DNA of 64,000 nucleotides from Arthrobacter methylotrophus (GCF_039539965.1 NZ_BAABED010000001.1:1612001-1676000); one strand, 5' to 3'; positions 40,831-48,763 are shown, counted from the stretch's first letter. The notes: a model not told the origin generated them from the letters alone. Numbers and translations: made by a program.

Positions 40831-41158
40831 GGCCTACAACTTCTGTCGAGCAGGCGCCGTGATCCACGGTCGTCCCACTCGCCAGGTACATCGAGACAGC
40901 GAGGACCATGTAGCCGATGGCAAAAAAAGCGATGAAGAACCCGCCCACGGAGAGTCGTACTGTTGTATCAGGCACTACTTGGTTGCTGACCGTGAAGATG
41001 ACCGCAGCGAATCCGAACAAACCAAGCAACAGTGTGCTGGCGGCAATGAGCTGAACCAAGGGTGTTCGGTCACCAGCAGCCTGCTTCCTGCTAGCGAGGT
41101 ACTTGGTGACCAGTGTCGTGACAAGGGCGGTGGCAATGACCAGAGTAATAGCTTCCAT
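40784..41158 (-). CDS. Small membrane protein, 124 aa
   Basis: Three membrane segments (ITLVIATALVTTLVTKYLA; LIAASTLLLGLFGFAAVIF; SVGGFFIAFFAIGYMVLAV) and a His/Asp-rich tail. The start is 7 nt from an ACACAT element. Confidence 0.7.
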   Translation of the reverse strand: MEAITLVIATALVTTLVTKYLASRKQAAGDRTPLVQLIAASTLLLGLFGFAAVIFTVSNQVVPDTTVRLSVGGFFIAFFAIGYMVLAVSMYLASGTTVDHGACSTEVVGHEDHDDSFPDVARHA

Positions 41159-41164
41159 TTCCCC

Positions 41165-41195
41165 AATGTGTGCGGAGGAGGCTTGTGCCCTCACC
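41165..41195 (-). promoter_or_regulatory. ACACAT promoter element, copy 31
   Basis: GGTGAG at 41190-41195, N14, CCGCACACAT at 41166-41175 followed by T, 7 nt to the ATG at 41158. Confidence 0.8.
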
Positions 41196-41202
41196 GGCCG
41201 CT

Positions 41203-41238
41203 GTTCTCCCGGTCAGACCAAAGACCGGCCCGGAGAAC
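41203..41238 (-). terminator. Hairpin after 41262 gene
   Basis: GTTCTCC pairs with GGAGAAC and inside it GGTC with GACC; 24 nt past the stop. Confidence 0.6.
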
Positions 41239-41261
41239 GAGCCAGTCCTTCGTGACGATGG

Positions 41262-41579
41262 CTAGTCGAGGAAGTTCTCATCCTCGTCGGTTCCGTTCGA
41301 CGCATCGATAAGCAGGTCGAGCAGGTCCTGGGCAAGCAGCTTGAATGTGGGCTCAGTGATCGGTTCGATCGAGGCAGTGCTCGTGATGCCGTCCAGGATG
41401 GCGTCGTACGCCTCGGAGTACGGCAGAGCGATGACCACGTCAGGGTGGCCGGTCACGTCCGGTACATCGCAGATGTAGCCGCCGGGGGTGATGATTCTCT
41501 CGGGCAAGGGTACCTCTTTCTGTTTGGACTCTGCTCGATCTACTTCGTAGTCGATACGGGCTGTCGAATGTTTAGCCAA
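41262..41579 (-). CDS. Hypothetical protein, 105 aa
   Basis: TTG start overlapping the 41572 gene. PERIITPGGYICDVPDVTGH, then a helical acidic end (LLAQDLLDLLIDASNGTDED). Confidence 0.65.
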   Translation of the reverse strand: MAKHSTARIDYEVDRAESKQKEVPLPERIITPGGYICDVPDVTGHPDVVIALPYSEAYDAILDGITSTASIEPITEPTFKLLAQDLLDLLIDASNGTDEDENFLD

Positions 41580-41799
41580 CGCTCGTGACCGGGGTCATAG
41601 CGTGCGTGCCGTCGGCGTCGTTGCGTTCGTGCCGGATGATCAGTTGGTTTATCGACATGTTCCGGACCACCTCGATCCGCTTGCCGTCAAGGTCGATCTG
41701 GACAGTGCCGTCGGCGAGGAGTGTCATCTGCAGGAGTCCGTGGACAGTGACCTGGGTGGAGCCGTCAACGGTTTCGACGGAGAGCGGCGTGTGCGCCAT
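41572..41799 (-). CDS. Hypothetical protein, paralogue C1, 75 aa
   Basis: SVETVDGSTQVTVHGLLQMT, LADGTVQIDL and NMSINQLII match the next gene upstream (41872-42108) block by block: a tandem duplication. AAAGG precedes the ATG; the promoter is 35 nt upstream. Confidence 0.7.
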   Translation of the reverse strand: MAHTPLSVETVDGSTQVTVHGLLQMTLLADGTVQIDLDGKRIEVVRNMSINQLIIRHERNDADGTHAMTPVTSVG

Positions 41800-41833
41800 A
41801 GCGGTGCCTTTCGGGCGGGGTCTATTCGGAGGT

Positions 41834-41864
41834 TATGTGTGCGGAGGCCCCGGAACAGCTCCCC
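41834..41864 (-). promoter_or_regulatory. ACACAT promoter element, copy 32
   Basis: GGGGAG at 41859-41864, N14, CCGCACACAT at 41835-41844 followed by A. The gene starts at 41799 with its own ribosome binding site. Confidence 0.75.
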
Positions 41865-41871
41865 GGCCCGG

Positions 41872-42108
41872 TTAGAGGCCGACCTCCGCCCGGACGGCCT
41901 CTCGTGCTTCCGGGGCGACATAGGCGAGCCTCGGGTGATAGGGCGCGATGGTCATGCCGTTGACCGACTCGTCGCGCTCCGCGTAGACGCCGTCGTTGGC
42001 CAGCCGGATGGTGATCAGCCCGTCAACAATGCTCATCCAGAGGACGTCGTCGACCGTGATCTGGGTGGAGTCCCCGGACGTTTCGGTGGTGACCTTGTGC
42101 TGGGACAC
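41872..42108 (-). CDS. Hypothetical protein, paralogue C2, 78 aa
   Basis: TTETSGDSTQITVDDVLWMS and ESVNGMTIAPYH parallel the downstream paralogue. It follows the 42119 gene after 10 nt, in the same operon. Confidence 0.7.
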   Translation of the reverse strand: MSQHKVTTETSGDSTQITVDDVLWMSIVDGLITIRLANDGVYAERDESVNGMTIAPYHPRLAYVAPEAREAVRAEVGL

Positions 42109-42118
42109 GGGGTGCCTT

Positions 42119-42499
42119 TCAGTTCGTGGCGGATTGTTCTGCTGACCCGGCGGCCGGGATGCCCCAGGACAGGCTCATCTCCCATTGCGCGGGGCTGAAG
42201 GTGAAGGTGTGCTTTCCGCCGCGGAACGAGGATTCCCAGAACATGAGGTGGAACATCGTTTCGCAGAGCGTGCCGACGACCGATTCGCAGCCGGACCATC
42301 CGGCGGTGATCAGGGTCAGTCGCTTCTCGGGCCGGCCGAAGTCGTTGGTGAAGTCCTCCAGGACGGAGAGCCCGTTGTACATGAGGGACCGCACGTAGGT
42401 GACGAACTCCTCCGTCGTGCCGGTGAAGGTGCGGAGGTGGTCGAGTGCTTCGTCAGTGGGGTAGCCGTCGTCGTCGATCACTTCGTCGGGCTCAGTCAT
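42119..42499 (-). CDS. Hypothetical protein, 126 aa
   Basis: MTEPDEVIDDDGYPTDEALD, helical with TTEEFVTYVRSLMYNGLSVL and MFHLMFWESSFRGGKHTFTF. GGAGG precedes the ATG. Confidence 0.7.
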   Translation of the reverse strand: MTEPDEVIDDDGYPTDEALDHLRTFTGTTEEFVTYVRSLMYNGLSVLEDFTNDFGRPEKRLTLITAGWSGCESVVGTLCETMFHLMFWESSFRGGKHTFTFSPAQWEMSLSWGIPAAGSAEQSATN

Positions 42500-42623
42500 C
42501 CTGGTCCTCCGGGTGGCCGGTATTGAGGGTTCCCCCGTTACGGACCGGTACCTTGGACCAGTCGGTGGAGCCGTCTTCGCGTTCGGCGTCCTTGGCGGCG
42601 TAGTAGTCAGTCAGGTATCCCAT
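42492..42623 (-). CDS. Small protein, 43 aa
   Basis: MGYLTDYYAAKDAEREDGST and a tail rich in Gly/Asp. AAGGAG before the ATG and overlap with the next gene argue that it is translated. Confidence 0.55.
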   Translation of the reverse strand: MGYLTDYYAAKDAEREDGSTDWSKVPVRNGGTLNTGHPEDQDD

Positions 42624-42656
42624 ATTCAATGCTCCTTGGTCTGGTCGTGAAGGGGC

Positions 42657-43694
42657 TTAGGAGTGCTTGACGAGCCAGCGGTTGTTGATGGCTTTCATGC
42701 CGGTGCGTCCCTGGAGTTCGGGGATACGGGCGCCGGCGGTGTTGTGCCAGACGATGCCTTCGGCCATGACGGCCGGGTTCAACACCGACTTCATGCCTTC
42801 GACCTGGGCGAGGGCTTCCTCGACAGTGGCGGGCAGTTCAAGTTCCAGGATCGGGGTGCCGATCTCTTCGATCGCGGTTGGCCATTCGGAGCGGGGCACG
42901 AACACCCCGTCGCGGAGCACGTTGAAGGCGAGGAACTTCTTGCCCGGCTCCTTGAGTGTGTTTTTGGCCAGAACCCCGGCGCCGTACAACTCGCCCTGGA
43001 CCGTGTAGCCCTGCGGCAGGCGCTTGAGGATGTCGTACTCGGCGGCGATCTTCCACGGGGTCGTGGCCTCAGCCGGGCTGGCCGGAGCAGCGTATTCCCA
43101 GCCGCGGCCGGCGACCCGCAAGGTGCCGTCGTGATTAATAAAAGTTGTGGATTCTCCGTCAATTTTTTCAGTGGCGATCCAGTCGTAGTCGGCACGGAGA
43201 TCGGCGAAGACGTCGGTCAGGTTCTGGACACGCTCGGCACCGGTCTTGGGGGCGAAACGGGTCGGGAAAGCTCCTGTGGCCTTGCCAGCCATTTCGTCGG
43301 GGATCGGTTCCTCGTACTTGGTGACGCCCAAGACGGCGGCGAGTTCTTCGCCGTCGGCCAGGGTTTCCAGTTCCGGGAACAGGGTAGCCGGGATGGCCAG
43401 ACCTTGCGAGTAGACGCCGCGCATCTTGGCGGACTTGAGGACATGGCCGTGGACACCGTTGAAGGTCTTGGCGCCGCGGGGTTCCAGGAACGCGAAGCGC
43501 GGGTCGGCCAGGGGCAAGTGGCTGTCGATTTCAAAGTAGACGACCTTGTCGCCGACCTCGACCTCGTCTTTCTTCACGACCAGGTTCCAGCCGCGGACCT
43601 TTGCAATGGCAATGAAGTCGGCGTTTTCAATGGAGGTGAGAGAGGTGACGGTTTCGACAGTGACGAGCGCGCGGACGGCTTCGAGTGTTTCCAT
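42657..43694 (-). CDS. RNA ligase (Rnl5/DraRnl-like), 345 aa
   Basis: The N-terminal 100 residues form an OB-like domain (SLTSIENADFIAIAKVRGWN; KVVYFEIDSHLPLADPRFAF) like that of the Deinococcus DraRnl family. The nucleotidyltransferase core follows, with the AMP-accepting lysine in IATEKIDGESTTF, RVAGRGWEY and EGIVWHNTAG. Such enzymes seal 3'-OH/5'-phosphate RNA ends, often in nicked duplexes, and phage versions repair tRNAs cut by host defences. The start is 7 nt from an ACACAT element. Confidence 0.88.
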   Translation of the reverse strand: METLEAVRALVTVETVTSLTSIENADFIAIAKVRGWNLVVKKDEVEVGDKVVYFEIDSHLPLADPRFAFLEPRGAKTFNGVHGHVLKSAKMRGVYSQGLAIPATLFPELETLADGEELAAVLGVTKYEEPIPDEMAGKATGAFPTRFAPKTGAERVQNLTDVFADLRADYDWIATEKIDGESTTFINHDGTLRVAGRGWEYAAPASPAEATTPWKIAAEYDILKRLPQGYTVQGELYGAGVLAKNTLKEPGKKFLAFNVLRDGVFVPRSEWPTAIEEIGTPILELELPATVEEALAQVEGMKSVLNPAVMAEGIVWHNTAGARIPELQGRTGMKAINNRWLVKHS

Positions 43695-43700
43695 GCCCCA

Positions 43701-43731
43701 CATGTGTGCGGATGTGGGGAATTAGCTAACC
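43701..43731 (-). promoter_or_regulatory. ACACAT promoter element, copy 33
   Basis: GGTTAG at 43726-43731, N14, CCGCACACAT at 43702-43711, 7 nt to the ATG at 43694. Confidence 0.75.
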
Positions 43732-43826
43732 GTCCACTCAAGGATCCGCTGCCGAGCGCCGTGTTAGCCGGGCTGAGCCAAGATATTGTTGTGCACGTCT
43801 AATCAGCCGTATCTTGGGGGAACCTC

Positions 43827-44378
43827 ATGAAGAAGTTTGGTCTCGTCGTCTCATTGGCATGTGCAGTTGCATTGGCAGGCTGCGGGTCTCCGCAGCCTCA
43901 GTCTGCGACAACTCCAATATCGACGCCATCTTCGGCTTCGCCCACACCAACTCCCACTCCCACCCCTACGCCTACGGTGCTCACTGATCAGGCAGCGGGA
44001 AAATACTTCCTCGATACCATTTGCCCCGCGAACAAGCTTCTTATACCGCTCGAGGCGGCATTCGCAACAAAACCCATAGACTTCGACACGGCACACAGCG
44101 CGACAGCCGCGTATCGAGACGGCCTTGCCGCTGCTGCCAAGGCCCTCACTGCTCCTCCGCTTGCTTGGCCGCAGACGGTAAAACCTGACGTTGATTCGTT
44201 CGTGAACGCCCTGTACGCCGACGTGTCCGATAATGAGACCCTCGCGCAGCAGACCACCCTGGCCAATCTGATCGACGCATGGCACAAGCAGCCCAACGCC
44301 CAGGGAGGAGCACAAGCCGCGGCGATTCGAATCAAGCTGGGGCTGCCATCCGACGCGAAAGCTTCTTGTGGAATGTGA
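43827..44378 (+). CDS. Putative lipoprotein, 183 aa
   Basis: MKKFGLVVSLACAVALAGC is a perfect lipoprotein signal; a PT-repeat linker (residues 38-52) and a helical domain with conserved-looking Cys (FLDTICPANK; KASCGM end) follow. A G-rich ribosome binding site precedes the ATG. Divergent from the RNA ligase gene. Confidence 0.8.
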   Translation: MKKFGLVVSLACAVALAGCGSPQPQSATTPISTPSSASPTPTPTPTPTPTVLTDQAAGKYFLDTICPANKLLIPLEAAFATKPIDFDTAHSATAAYRDGLAAAAKALTAPPLAWPQTVKPDVDSFVNALYADVSDNETLAQQTTLANLIDAWHKQPNAQGGAQAAAIRIKLGLPSDAKASCGM

Positions 44379-44448
44379 TCAACTCACGGCGCAATCCTGA
44401 TGGTCCTGCCGCCAGCCCTGTTATTGATGGCGTGACTGCAAAGTAGGG

Positions 44449-44784
44449 TCAAGCGAAGTGCAACTGCCACTCTTCCTTGGTCTCGTCTTCGGACTGGGGC
44501 CAGTTCTGGATCCAGGCGCTGGCTTCTGCACCGCAGCTGCATTTCCAGTGCCAGCCGGCGTAGTCGTCGTCCGGCAGCGACACGGTGGCGTAGCGCGGCC
44601 CGATCAGGACGTGGCCGATGGCATCTGCGCCGACGTGGTACTCGCGCACCTGGCTGATGTCGCTGATGTCCTGCACAACCGGTCTCCTCGGCTCCACTGG
44701 CCTCGCACTCCGGGCGAGTTGCTCGACTAATTGGCGGTGCTCGTCGGAGGTTCCAAAGACGTGGAACTCCTCTACCTCGCTCAT
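44449..44784 (-). CDS. Hypothetical protein, 111 aa
   Basis: MSEVEEFHVFGTSDEHRQLV, then HVLIGPRYATVSLPDDDYAG and a WKCSCGAEASAW zinc-like end. ATGA overlap with the Panacea gene; it may be its functional partner, but I see no toxin family match. Confidence 0.65.
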   Translation of the reverse strand: MSEVEEFHVFGTSDEHRQLVEQLARSARPVEPRRPVVQDISDISQVREYHVGADAIGHVLIGPRYATVSLPDDDYAGWHWKCSCGAEASAWIQNWPQSEDETKEEWQLHFA

Positions 44785-45296
44785 GGCCGGACCTTCAGTG
44801 CCTCGTCGGTGTACTGGTTGATGAACCGGTTGGCGTAGGCGGTCCTGTCCGCGGGCGCATCATCGAGGGCCTTGAAGAAGGCTTTCATCTCGCCCAGGTC
44901 GATGACCGGATTGGGGTCCTCTTCAGTGGCTCGCTGCATTGCCAGCAGGCATGGCGCCTCGGCGTTGGCCCACTCGGTCAGGGTGATGCCGCTCAGGTGT
45001 GAATAGTGGCGGAAGACTGCTTCCAGTACCTCTGCCTGGACAGCGCTTACCGCGTCTGCGTTCCCGGCCGACCAGGACGTCTCCGTGTACCCGTCTGTCT
45101 GGTGCGGGAACATCGCCGAGATGAACGGGCCGGTCTTCCGGGTGCGGATCTCCTCCTCGAACAAGGGGCCGCCTGTCCAGGCCAAGTGCCAGCCCTGGGC
45201 GAAGTAGGCCATCCTGTGGAGCGAGGAGGTGCTCGCGTGACTGCCTTTCCTGGCCAGCAGGTAGGCAATGGCGTCGTGGACGCTGATGGTTGTCAT
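44781..45296 (-). CDS. Panacea (DUF4065/SocA-like) domain protein, 171 aa
   Basis: SVHDAIAYLLARKGSHASTS, HRMAYFAQGWHLAWTGGPLF and IRTRKTGPFISAMF give the DUF4065 signature. Panacea proteins are antitoxins that pair with many unrelated toxins, or ClpXP adaptors as in SocA. AGGA lies before the ATG. Sits second in an operon after the small lipoprotein. Confidence 0.8.
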   Translation of the reverse strand: MTTISVHDAIAYLLARKGSHASTSSLHRMAYFAQGWHLAWTGGPLFEEEIRTRKTGPFISAMFPHQTDGYTETSWSAGNADAVSAVQAEVLEAVFRHYSHLSGITLTEWANAEAPCLLAMQRATEEDPNPVIDLGEMKAFFKALDDAPADRTAYANRFINQYTDEALKVRP

Positions 45297-45302
45297 GGGT
45301 TC

Positions 45303-45554
45303 CTAGAGTCCGAGTCCGATGCCGAGGTTTCCGGAGGGCGACATGGTCAGTCCGCCGCCCATGTCGATGCCGACACCGAGCTTCCCGTTCAGCCCGATCT
45401 TGGGGACGAGCTCGCCGGTGGTGTCATCACTGGATGAGGTGGACGACGATGGTGCCGGGGTGGGGGCAGTGGGGCGTTCTCCGCTGTGGCAGCCGGCCAT
45501 GAGCAATGCGGTCAGGGCGACGGCTGCGAGTGAGAGAGCACGGATGGTCTTCAT
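45303..45554 (-). CDS. Small lipoprotein, 83 aa
   Basis: ALSLAAVALTALLMAGC is a lipoprotein signal; a Pro/Ser/Thr linker and a Gly-rich end (GLNGKLGVGIDMGGGLTM) follow. The ATG at 45554 lies 8 nt from ACACAT; a GTG at 45560 is in frame. Confidence 0.7.
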   Translation of the reverse strand: MKTIRALSLAAVALTALLMAGCHSGERPTAPTPAPSSSTSSSDDTTGELVPKIGLNGKLGVGIDMGGGLTMSPSGNLGIGLGL

Positions 45555-45561
45555 GTCCACT

Positions 45562-45592
45562 CATGTGTGCGGCGCAGCCGGCGCTCCTCACC
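45562..45592 (-). promoter_or_regulatory. ACACAT promoter element, copy 34
   Basis: GGTGAG at 45587-45592, N14, CCGCACACAT at 45563-45572; the ATG is 8 nt away here instead of 7. Confidence 0.8.
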
Positions 45593-45604
45593 GCGCCGGA
45601 GCGC

Positions 45605-45835
45605 TTAGGAGGCGAACTGGCGGGGGATTTCGAGTCCGGAGCGGCGGAGTTTGGCGACGAGGTTTTTCTGGGCGCGGTGGTCACCGGGGGTTCCGGAGTA
45701 GAAGACGGTCGGCTGGGCGGGGTACGGACTGCAGAACTTCACGTGTCCGCTGTTGGTGCGGCCGAACTCCCATCCCTGGGATTCGGCGAGCTTGACTAGG
45801 TTGCGGAGGTCTTTGGGAGCGTTTGTGTTTGCCAT
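45605..45835 (-). CDS. HicA-like toxin-fold protein, 76 aa
   Basis: LRNLVKLAESQGWEFGRTNS, then GHVKF (the HicA catalytic His position) and TPGDHRAQKNLVAKLRRSGL match the small dsRBD-like HicA fold. HicA proteins cleave mRNA. No HicB antitoxin lies next to it, so it may be a solitary or differently used member, as in many actinophages. The start is 7 nt from an ACACAT element. Confidence 0.75.
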   Translation of the reverse strand: MANTNAPKDLRNLVKLAESQGWEFGRTNSGHVKFCSPYPAQPTVFYSGTPGDHRAQKNLVAKLRRSGLEIPRQFAS

Positions 45836-45841
45836 GCACCT

Positions 45842-45872
45842 CATGTGTACGGCGGTCCGGAGGGCTCTCACC
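45842..45872 (-). promoter_or_regulatory. ACACAT promoter element, copy 35
   Basis: GGTGAG at 45867-45872, N14, CCGTACACAT at 45843-45852, 7 nt to the ATG at 45835. Confidence 0.8.
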
Positions 45873-45892
45873 GTTTCGGGCACGCCTGAAAA

Positions 45893-45919
45893 CCCGTCGC
45901 CCATAGGAGGGCGGACGGG
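45893..45919 (-). terminator. Hairpin after 45934 gene
   Basis: CCCGTC and CCC on one arm pair with GGG and GACGGG on the other (one bulge), 15 nt past the stop. Confidence 0.6.
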
Positions 45920-45933
45920 CTTCCGTGGACGCG

Positions 45934-46485
45934 CTAGGAGACGACCAGGACCTCGTTGCCGGCGTAGTCCTCGTCTTCGTCGATAACCGGACTGAAGGTG
46001 ATGGCAACGTTGGTGAGTGTCTGCGGCTTGGTCATCGCCGTGATGGCCGGGATGCCCACGCCAAGGGACGGGGTGATCAGTTCGAAGTCGACCGAGGACT
46101 CCTGCTCCTCGCCGGCTGCCCCTTCGATGATCAGCGCGGCGTTCCAGGTGAATGTTCGAAACGGTGCGGAGACTTCGTGGACCCGTTCGGCCAGCAGGGG
46201 AGCGGCTTCCTCCATGGAGGTGAAAGCCTCCATTTCCTCTTCCGTGACGACGTCGAAGACGAGGGCTTCGAAGAGTTCGTCGCCGTCGTCCTCGTGAAGG
46301 TGCTGGAGCGCGGCGAGAACCAGCGCATAGGTGTCGCCGGTGGCCTTCAGGGTGATGCGCGGACGGGTGCCGTCCGGATTGGCGGGCACCTCAACACTGG
46401 TCGGGACGGGGACACTGAGGCTGATAGCAGCCTTTTCATCTCCTGCGGGGTTTGCGGCCAGGTATTTACGGTCAAGAGTTCTCAT
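45934..46485 (-). CDS. Hypothetical acidic protein, 183 aa
   Basis: MRTLDRKYLAANPAGDEKAA, then helical EAFTSMEEAAPLLAERVHEV and a beta-rich end. Monocistronic with promoter and hairpin. No family recognised. Confidence 0.7.
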   Translation of the reverse strand: MRTLDRKYLAANPAGDEKAAISLSVPVPTSVEVPANPDGTRPRITLKATGDTYALVLAALQHLHEDDGDELFEALVFDVVTEEEMEAFTSMEEAAPLLAERVHEVSAPFRTFTWNAALIIEGAAGEEQESSVDFELITPSLGVGIPAITAMTKPQTLTNVAITFSPVIDEDEDYAGNEVLVVS

Positions 46486-46491
46486 GCACCT

Positions 46492-46522
46492 CATGTGTGC
46501 GGAAACCGGGCCTGCTCTCACC
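46492..46522 (-). promoter_or_regulatory. ACACAT promoter element, copy 36
   Basis: GGTGAG at 46517-46522, N14, CCGCACACAT at 46493-46502, 7 nt to the ATG at 46485. Confidence 0.8.
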
Positions 46523-46526
46523 ACGT

Positions 46527-48347
46527 TCAGATGCTCATGTCGTCGTGCAGACCGACGGTGGCGAAGACGATCTTCCCGTCTGTACCGCGCCAGAAGTGCA
46601 TGCGCCGGGCCGAGGCGGTCTTCACCTGCAGCGCCACCCGCCAGGCGGTGCCCAGTTCAGGGTCTTCAACGCAGGAGGATGTGCCCGGCAGGCCGCCGCG
46701 CAACCGGTGCATGTCCCGTCCGGGCAGCGAATCGGCCAGCCCGGTCAGTACCTCCATGGCGACCGCAACGATCTTGGACCGGTCAACACCCTGGATCTCC
46801 TCGGCGGCCGTCAGAAACCCATCGGCAAAGCCGTATTCAGCAAGTGGAGTCTCCGCTTTGGCTCCGGCCGGGATCCGGGTGGCCCATTCCAAGTAAACCT
46901 CGTGGCGGAACTGTTCGGCCGGGTCGTTGAACAAAGGGGCGGTGTCGGCGACGTCGTCGATGTCGCGGCTCATCTGGCGCGCACGGTCGGCGCGGGCGCG
47001 TTCCTTGCGGACGTCATCGCGGAGTCGTTCGATGGTGTGGGCCATGCGGGCGTTTTCAGCCGCCAGGTCGTCGGCGTCTGCCATCGCGCGGCGGTGGTCC
47101 TTCAGCATGTCGACCCGTTCCCGTGTCATCAGAGCCACCTGGGCGCGGAGGCGCCCTACTTCTGCACCGCCAAGGGCAGGGGAGGGGACCGGGATGGCTG
47201 CCTCCTCGTCGACGGACTCCACGAGCAGGTCTTCAAGGTCGCTGCTCAAGCGCTCGTTCTCAGCGGACAGGTGTTCGAGGCGTGCACGAACTGCGTCCAG
47301 AGCAGCGAAGGCATCCCCGCCCGTGAAGTCGGTGACAGGTGCTTCCTGATGGGTTGCCGCCGGGGCCGGTGCCACGTCATCGGGCTCTGCCGGTGCTTCG
47401 TTGACAGTGGGAGCGACTTCTACGGTGGAGGCATCGGTGTCCCAGCGGATCCAGGGCTCGCCGCCGGCCAGGAACGGCAGGGCGTCTGTGACCTCATCCG
47501 GATCCGTGACGGTGATCAGTTTCCAGGCCTTACCGTCCGCGCGGCCCGGGATCTCAACACGGACAGCGATAACCGTTCCTGGCTTCGCTTCGCTGGCATG
47601 GCGGACCGTCAGTCCGGGGAACAGGGCGATCGTTTTGGACGAGAGCACCAGAGCCGGCTGGATGGTGCCGCGGGCAGCATGGTCGGCGGCGTCGGCGGGC
47701 GTGTTCAGTCCTTCGGTGATAGTGAAGAGGCCGTCACGGACGGTGCCGGTAACTTTCTGGGACGGGCTGAAGAGCCGGTCGGGGCTGATCCCCGGCGCCA
47801 GCACCGAGGTGTCGATCCGGGCGATGCCGTCCTCGAGCTTGATGAGCACGCCGTCGGGTTCCAGGATGACAGAAACGATTCCGTCCACTGTTGCGGTGCT
47901 GGGCTGCTTCCGAGGGCTGGTGGATGTCACCTTGAGCGGTACGAGGGATTCCATGGCAGCGACGTCGTCGACGATCCTGACGATGGCTGCCTGGCCTTCT
48001 TCCTCGGTGTAGGCCAGGCGCAGCATCGACTTGAAAGGGTTCTTCACCCAGGCGGTGCCGGGCGGGTAGCAGCGCGCCGCGCCGCCGTAGACGGACGTCT
48101 CCAGGGGCATGGCATCGGAGAAGTCGTAGGCGAGGCTGGCGGAGTTGATCAGGTACACGTCGACGTCGTTGCCGAGACGGTCAGCCAGGGCCTTCGGGTT
48201 GATGACCGGACCGTTTTTGGTCGTCGACACCACCACGGCCGGACGCTCCCGTTCCGGGTGCAGCAACATGGCCGCGAGCTCGCGGGCGTCCCGCGGCGTG
48301 GTGATGGTGTTGTACGGGTTGAAGATGTCAGGCATGGCGGTTCGCAT
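46527..48347 (-). CDS. Large multidomain coiled-coil protein, 606 aa
   Basis: N-terminal domain (RPAVVVSTTKNGPVINPKAL; DVYLINSASLAYDFSDAMPL; SVYGGAARCYPPG) belongs to a recurrent actinobacterial plasmid/phage family of unknown function. The middle has an S1-like stretch (KVTGTVRDGLFTI). Residues about 350-470 are coiled coil (LEHLSAENERLSSDLEDLLV; ENARMAHTIERLRDDVRKER). The end is RRMHFWRGTDGKIVFATVGL with HDDMSI. GGAGG precedes the ATG at 48347; the promoter is 35 nt upstream. The largest gene of the block, probably a structural or scaffold role (inference). Confidence 0.75.
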   Translation of the reverse strand: MRTAMPDIFNPYNTITTPRDARELAAMLLHPERERPAVVVSTTKNGPVINPKALADRLGNDVDVYLINSASLAYDFSDAMPLETSVYGGAARCYPPGTAWVKNPFKSMLRLAYTEEEGQAAIVRIVDDVAAMESLVPLKVTSTSPRKQPSTATVDGIVSVILEPDGVLIKLEDGIARIDTSVLAPGISPDRLFSPSQKVTGTVRDGLFTITEGLNTPADAADHAARGTIQPALVLSSKTIALFPGLTVRHASEAKPGTVIAVRVEIPGRADGKAWKLITVTDPDEVTDALPFLAGGEPWIRWDTDASTVEVAPTVNEAPAEPDDVAPAPAATHQEAPVTDFTGGDAFAALDAVRARLEHLSAENERLSSDLEDLLVESVDEEAAIPVPSPALGGAEVGRLRAQVALMTRERVDMLKDHRRAMADADDLAAENARMAHTIERLRDDVRKERARADRARQMSRDIDDVADTAPLFNDPAEQFRHEVYLEWATRIPAGAKAETPLAEYGFADGFLTAAEEIQGVDRSKIVAVAMEVLTGLADSLPGRDMHRLRGGLPGTSSCVEDPELGTAWRVALQVKTASARRMHFWRGTDGKIVFATVGLHDDMSI

Positions 48348-48380
48348 GGTTCCTCCGTCGGGTGATGGTGTGTGTTTCAC

Positions 48381-48411
48381 CATGTGTGCGGACCTTCGAA
48401 TCGCCCTGCCC
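48381..48411 (-). promoter_or_regulatory. ACACAT promoter element, copy 37
   Basis: CCGCACACAT at 48382-48391, upstream box GGGCAG at 48406-48411 inside a hairpin. The gene starts at 48347 with its own ribosome binding site. Confidence 0.65.
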
Positions 48412-48423
48412 GCGGGTGATTCG
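48397..48423 (-). terminator. Hairpin overlapping a promoter box
   Basis: CGAATC pairs with GATTCG with additional C/G pairs inside; it encloses the promoter box of copy 37. Confidence 0.45.
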
Positions 48424-48763
48424 CGCCCGCCGCACCTACGAGTGATACCGCGCTCAGGACTCGGGCAGGTGCGCCGTCAAGGCCATGCCCAGACACGAGG
48501 AGCGGTCTGTCCTGTCCTGGCTCTACGGCTCTACGGTTCAGTCACCCGGAAGCTGCCAGCACACAGAACAGAAAGGGCGTCTCTCCGCTCGTTCGCCGAC
48601 GCCGGGGATCAGTGTGCAATGCACAACCAACCTCAATCTGTGCTCGCCCCTCAGACGGCAAAGGAAGCCGCCCAGGGAGTAGTGGAGACGTGCTCTAAGA
48701 GGGATCACAGGGTGGCCTTTCTCAGGGTTTCCAGCGGAGCTGTTTGCAGGAAAGGTGTGGGAG
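48424..48763. other. 340-nt stretch without a clear gene
   Basis: Short frames exist on both strands, but none has a ribosome binding site, a promoter copy or a protein-like composition. I see no repeats. Confidence 0.4.
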
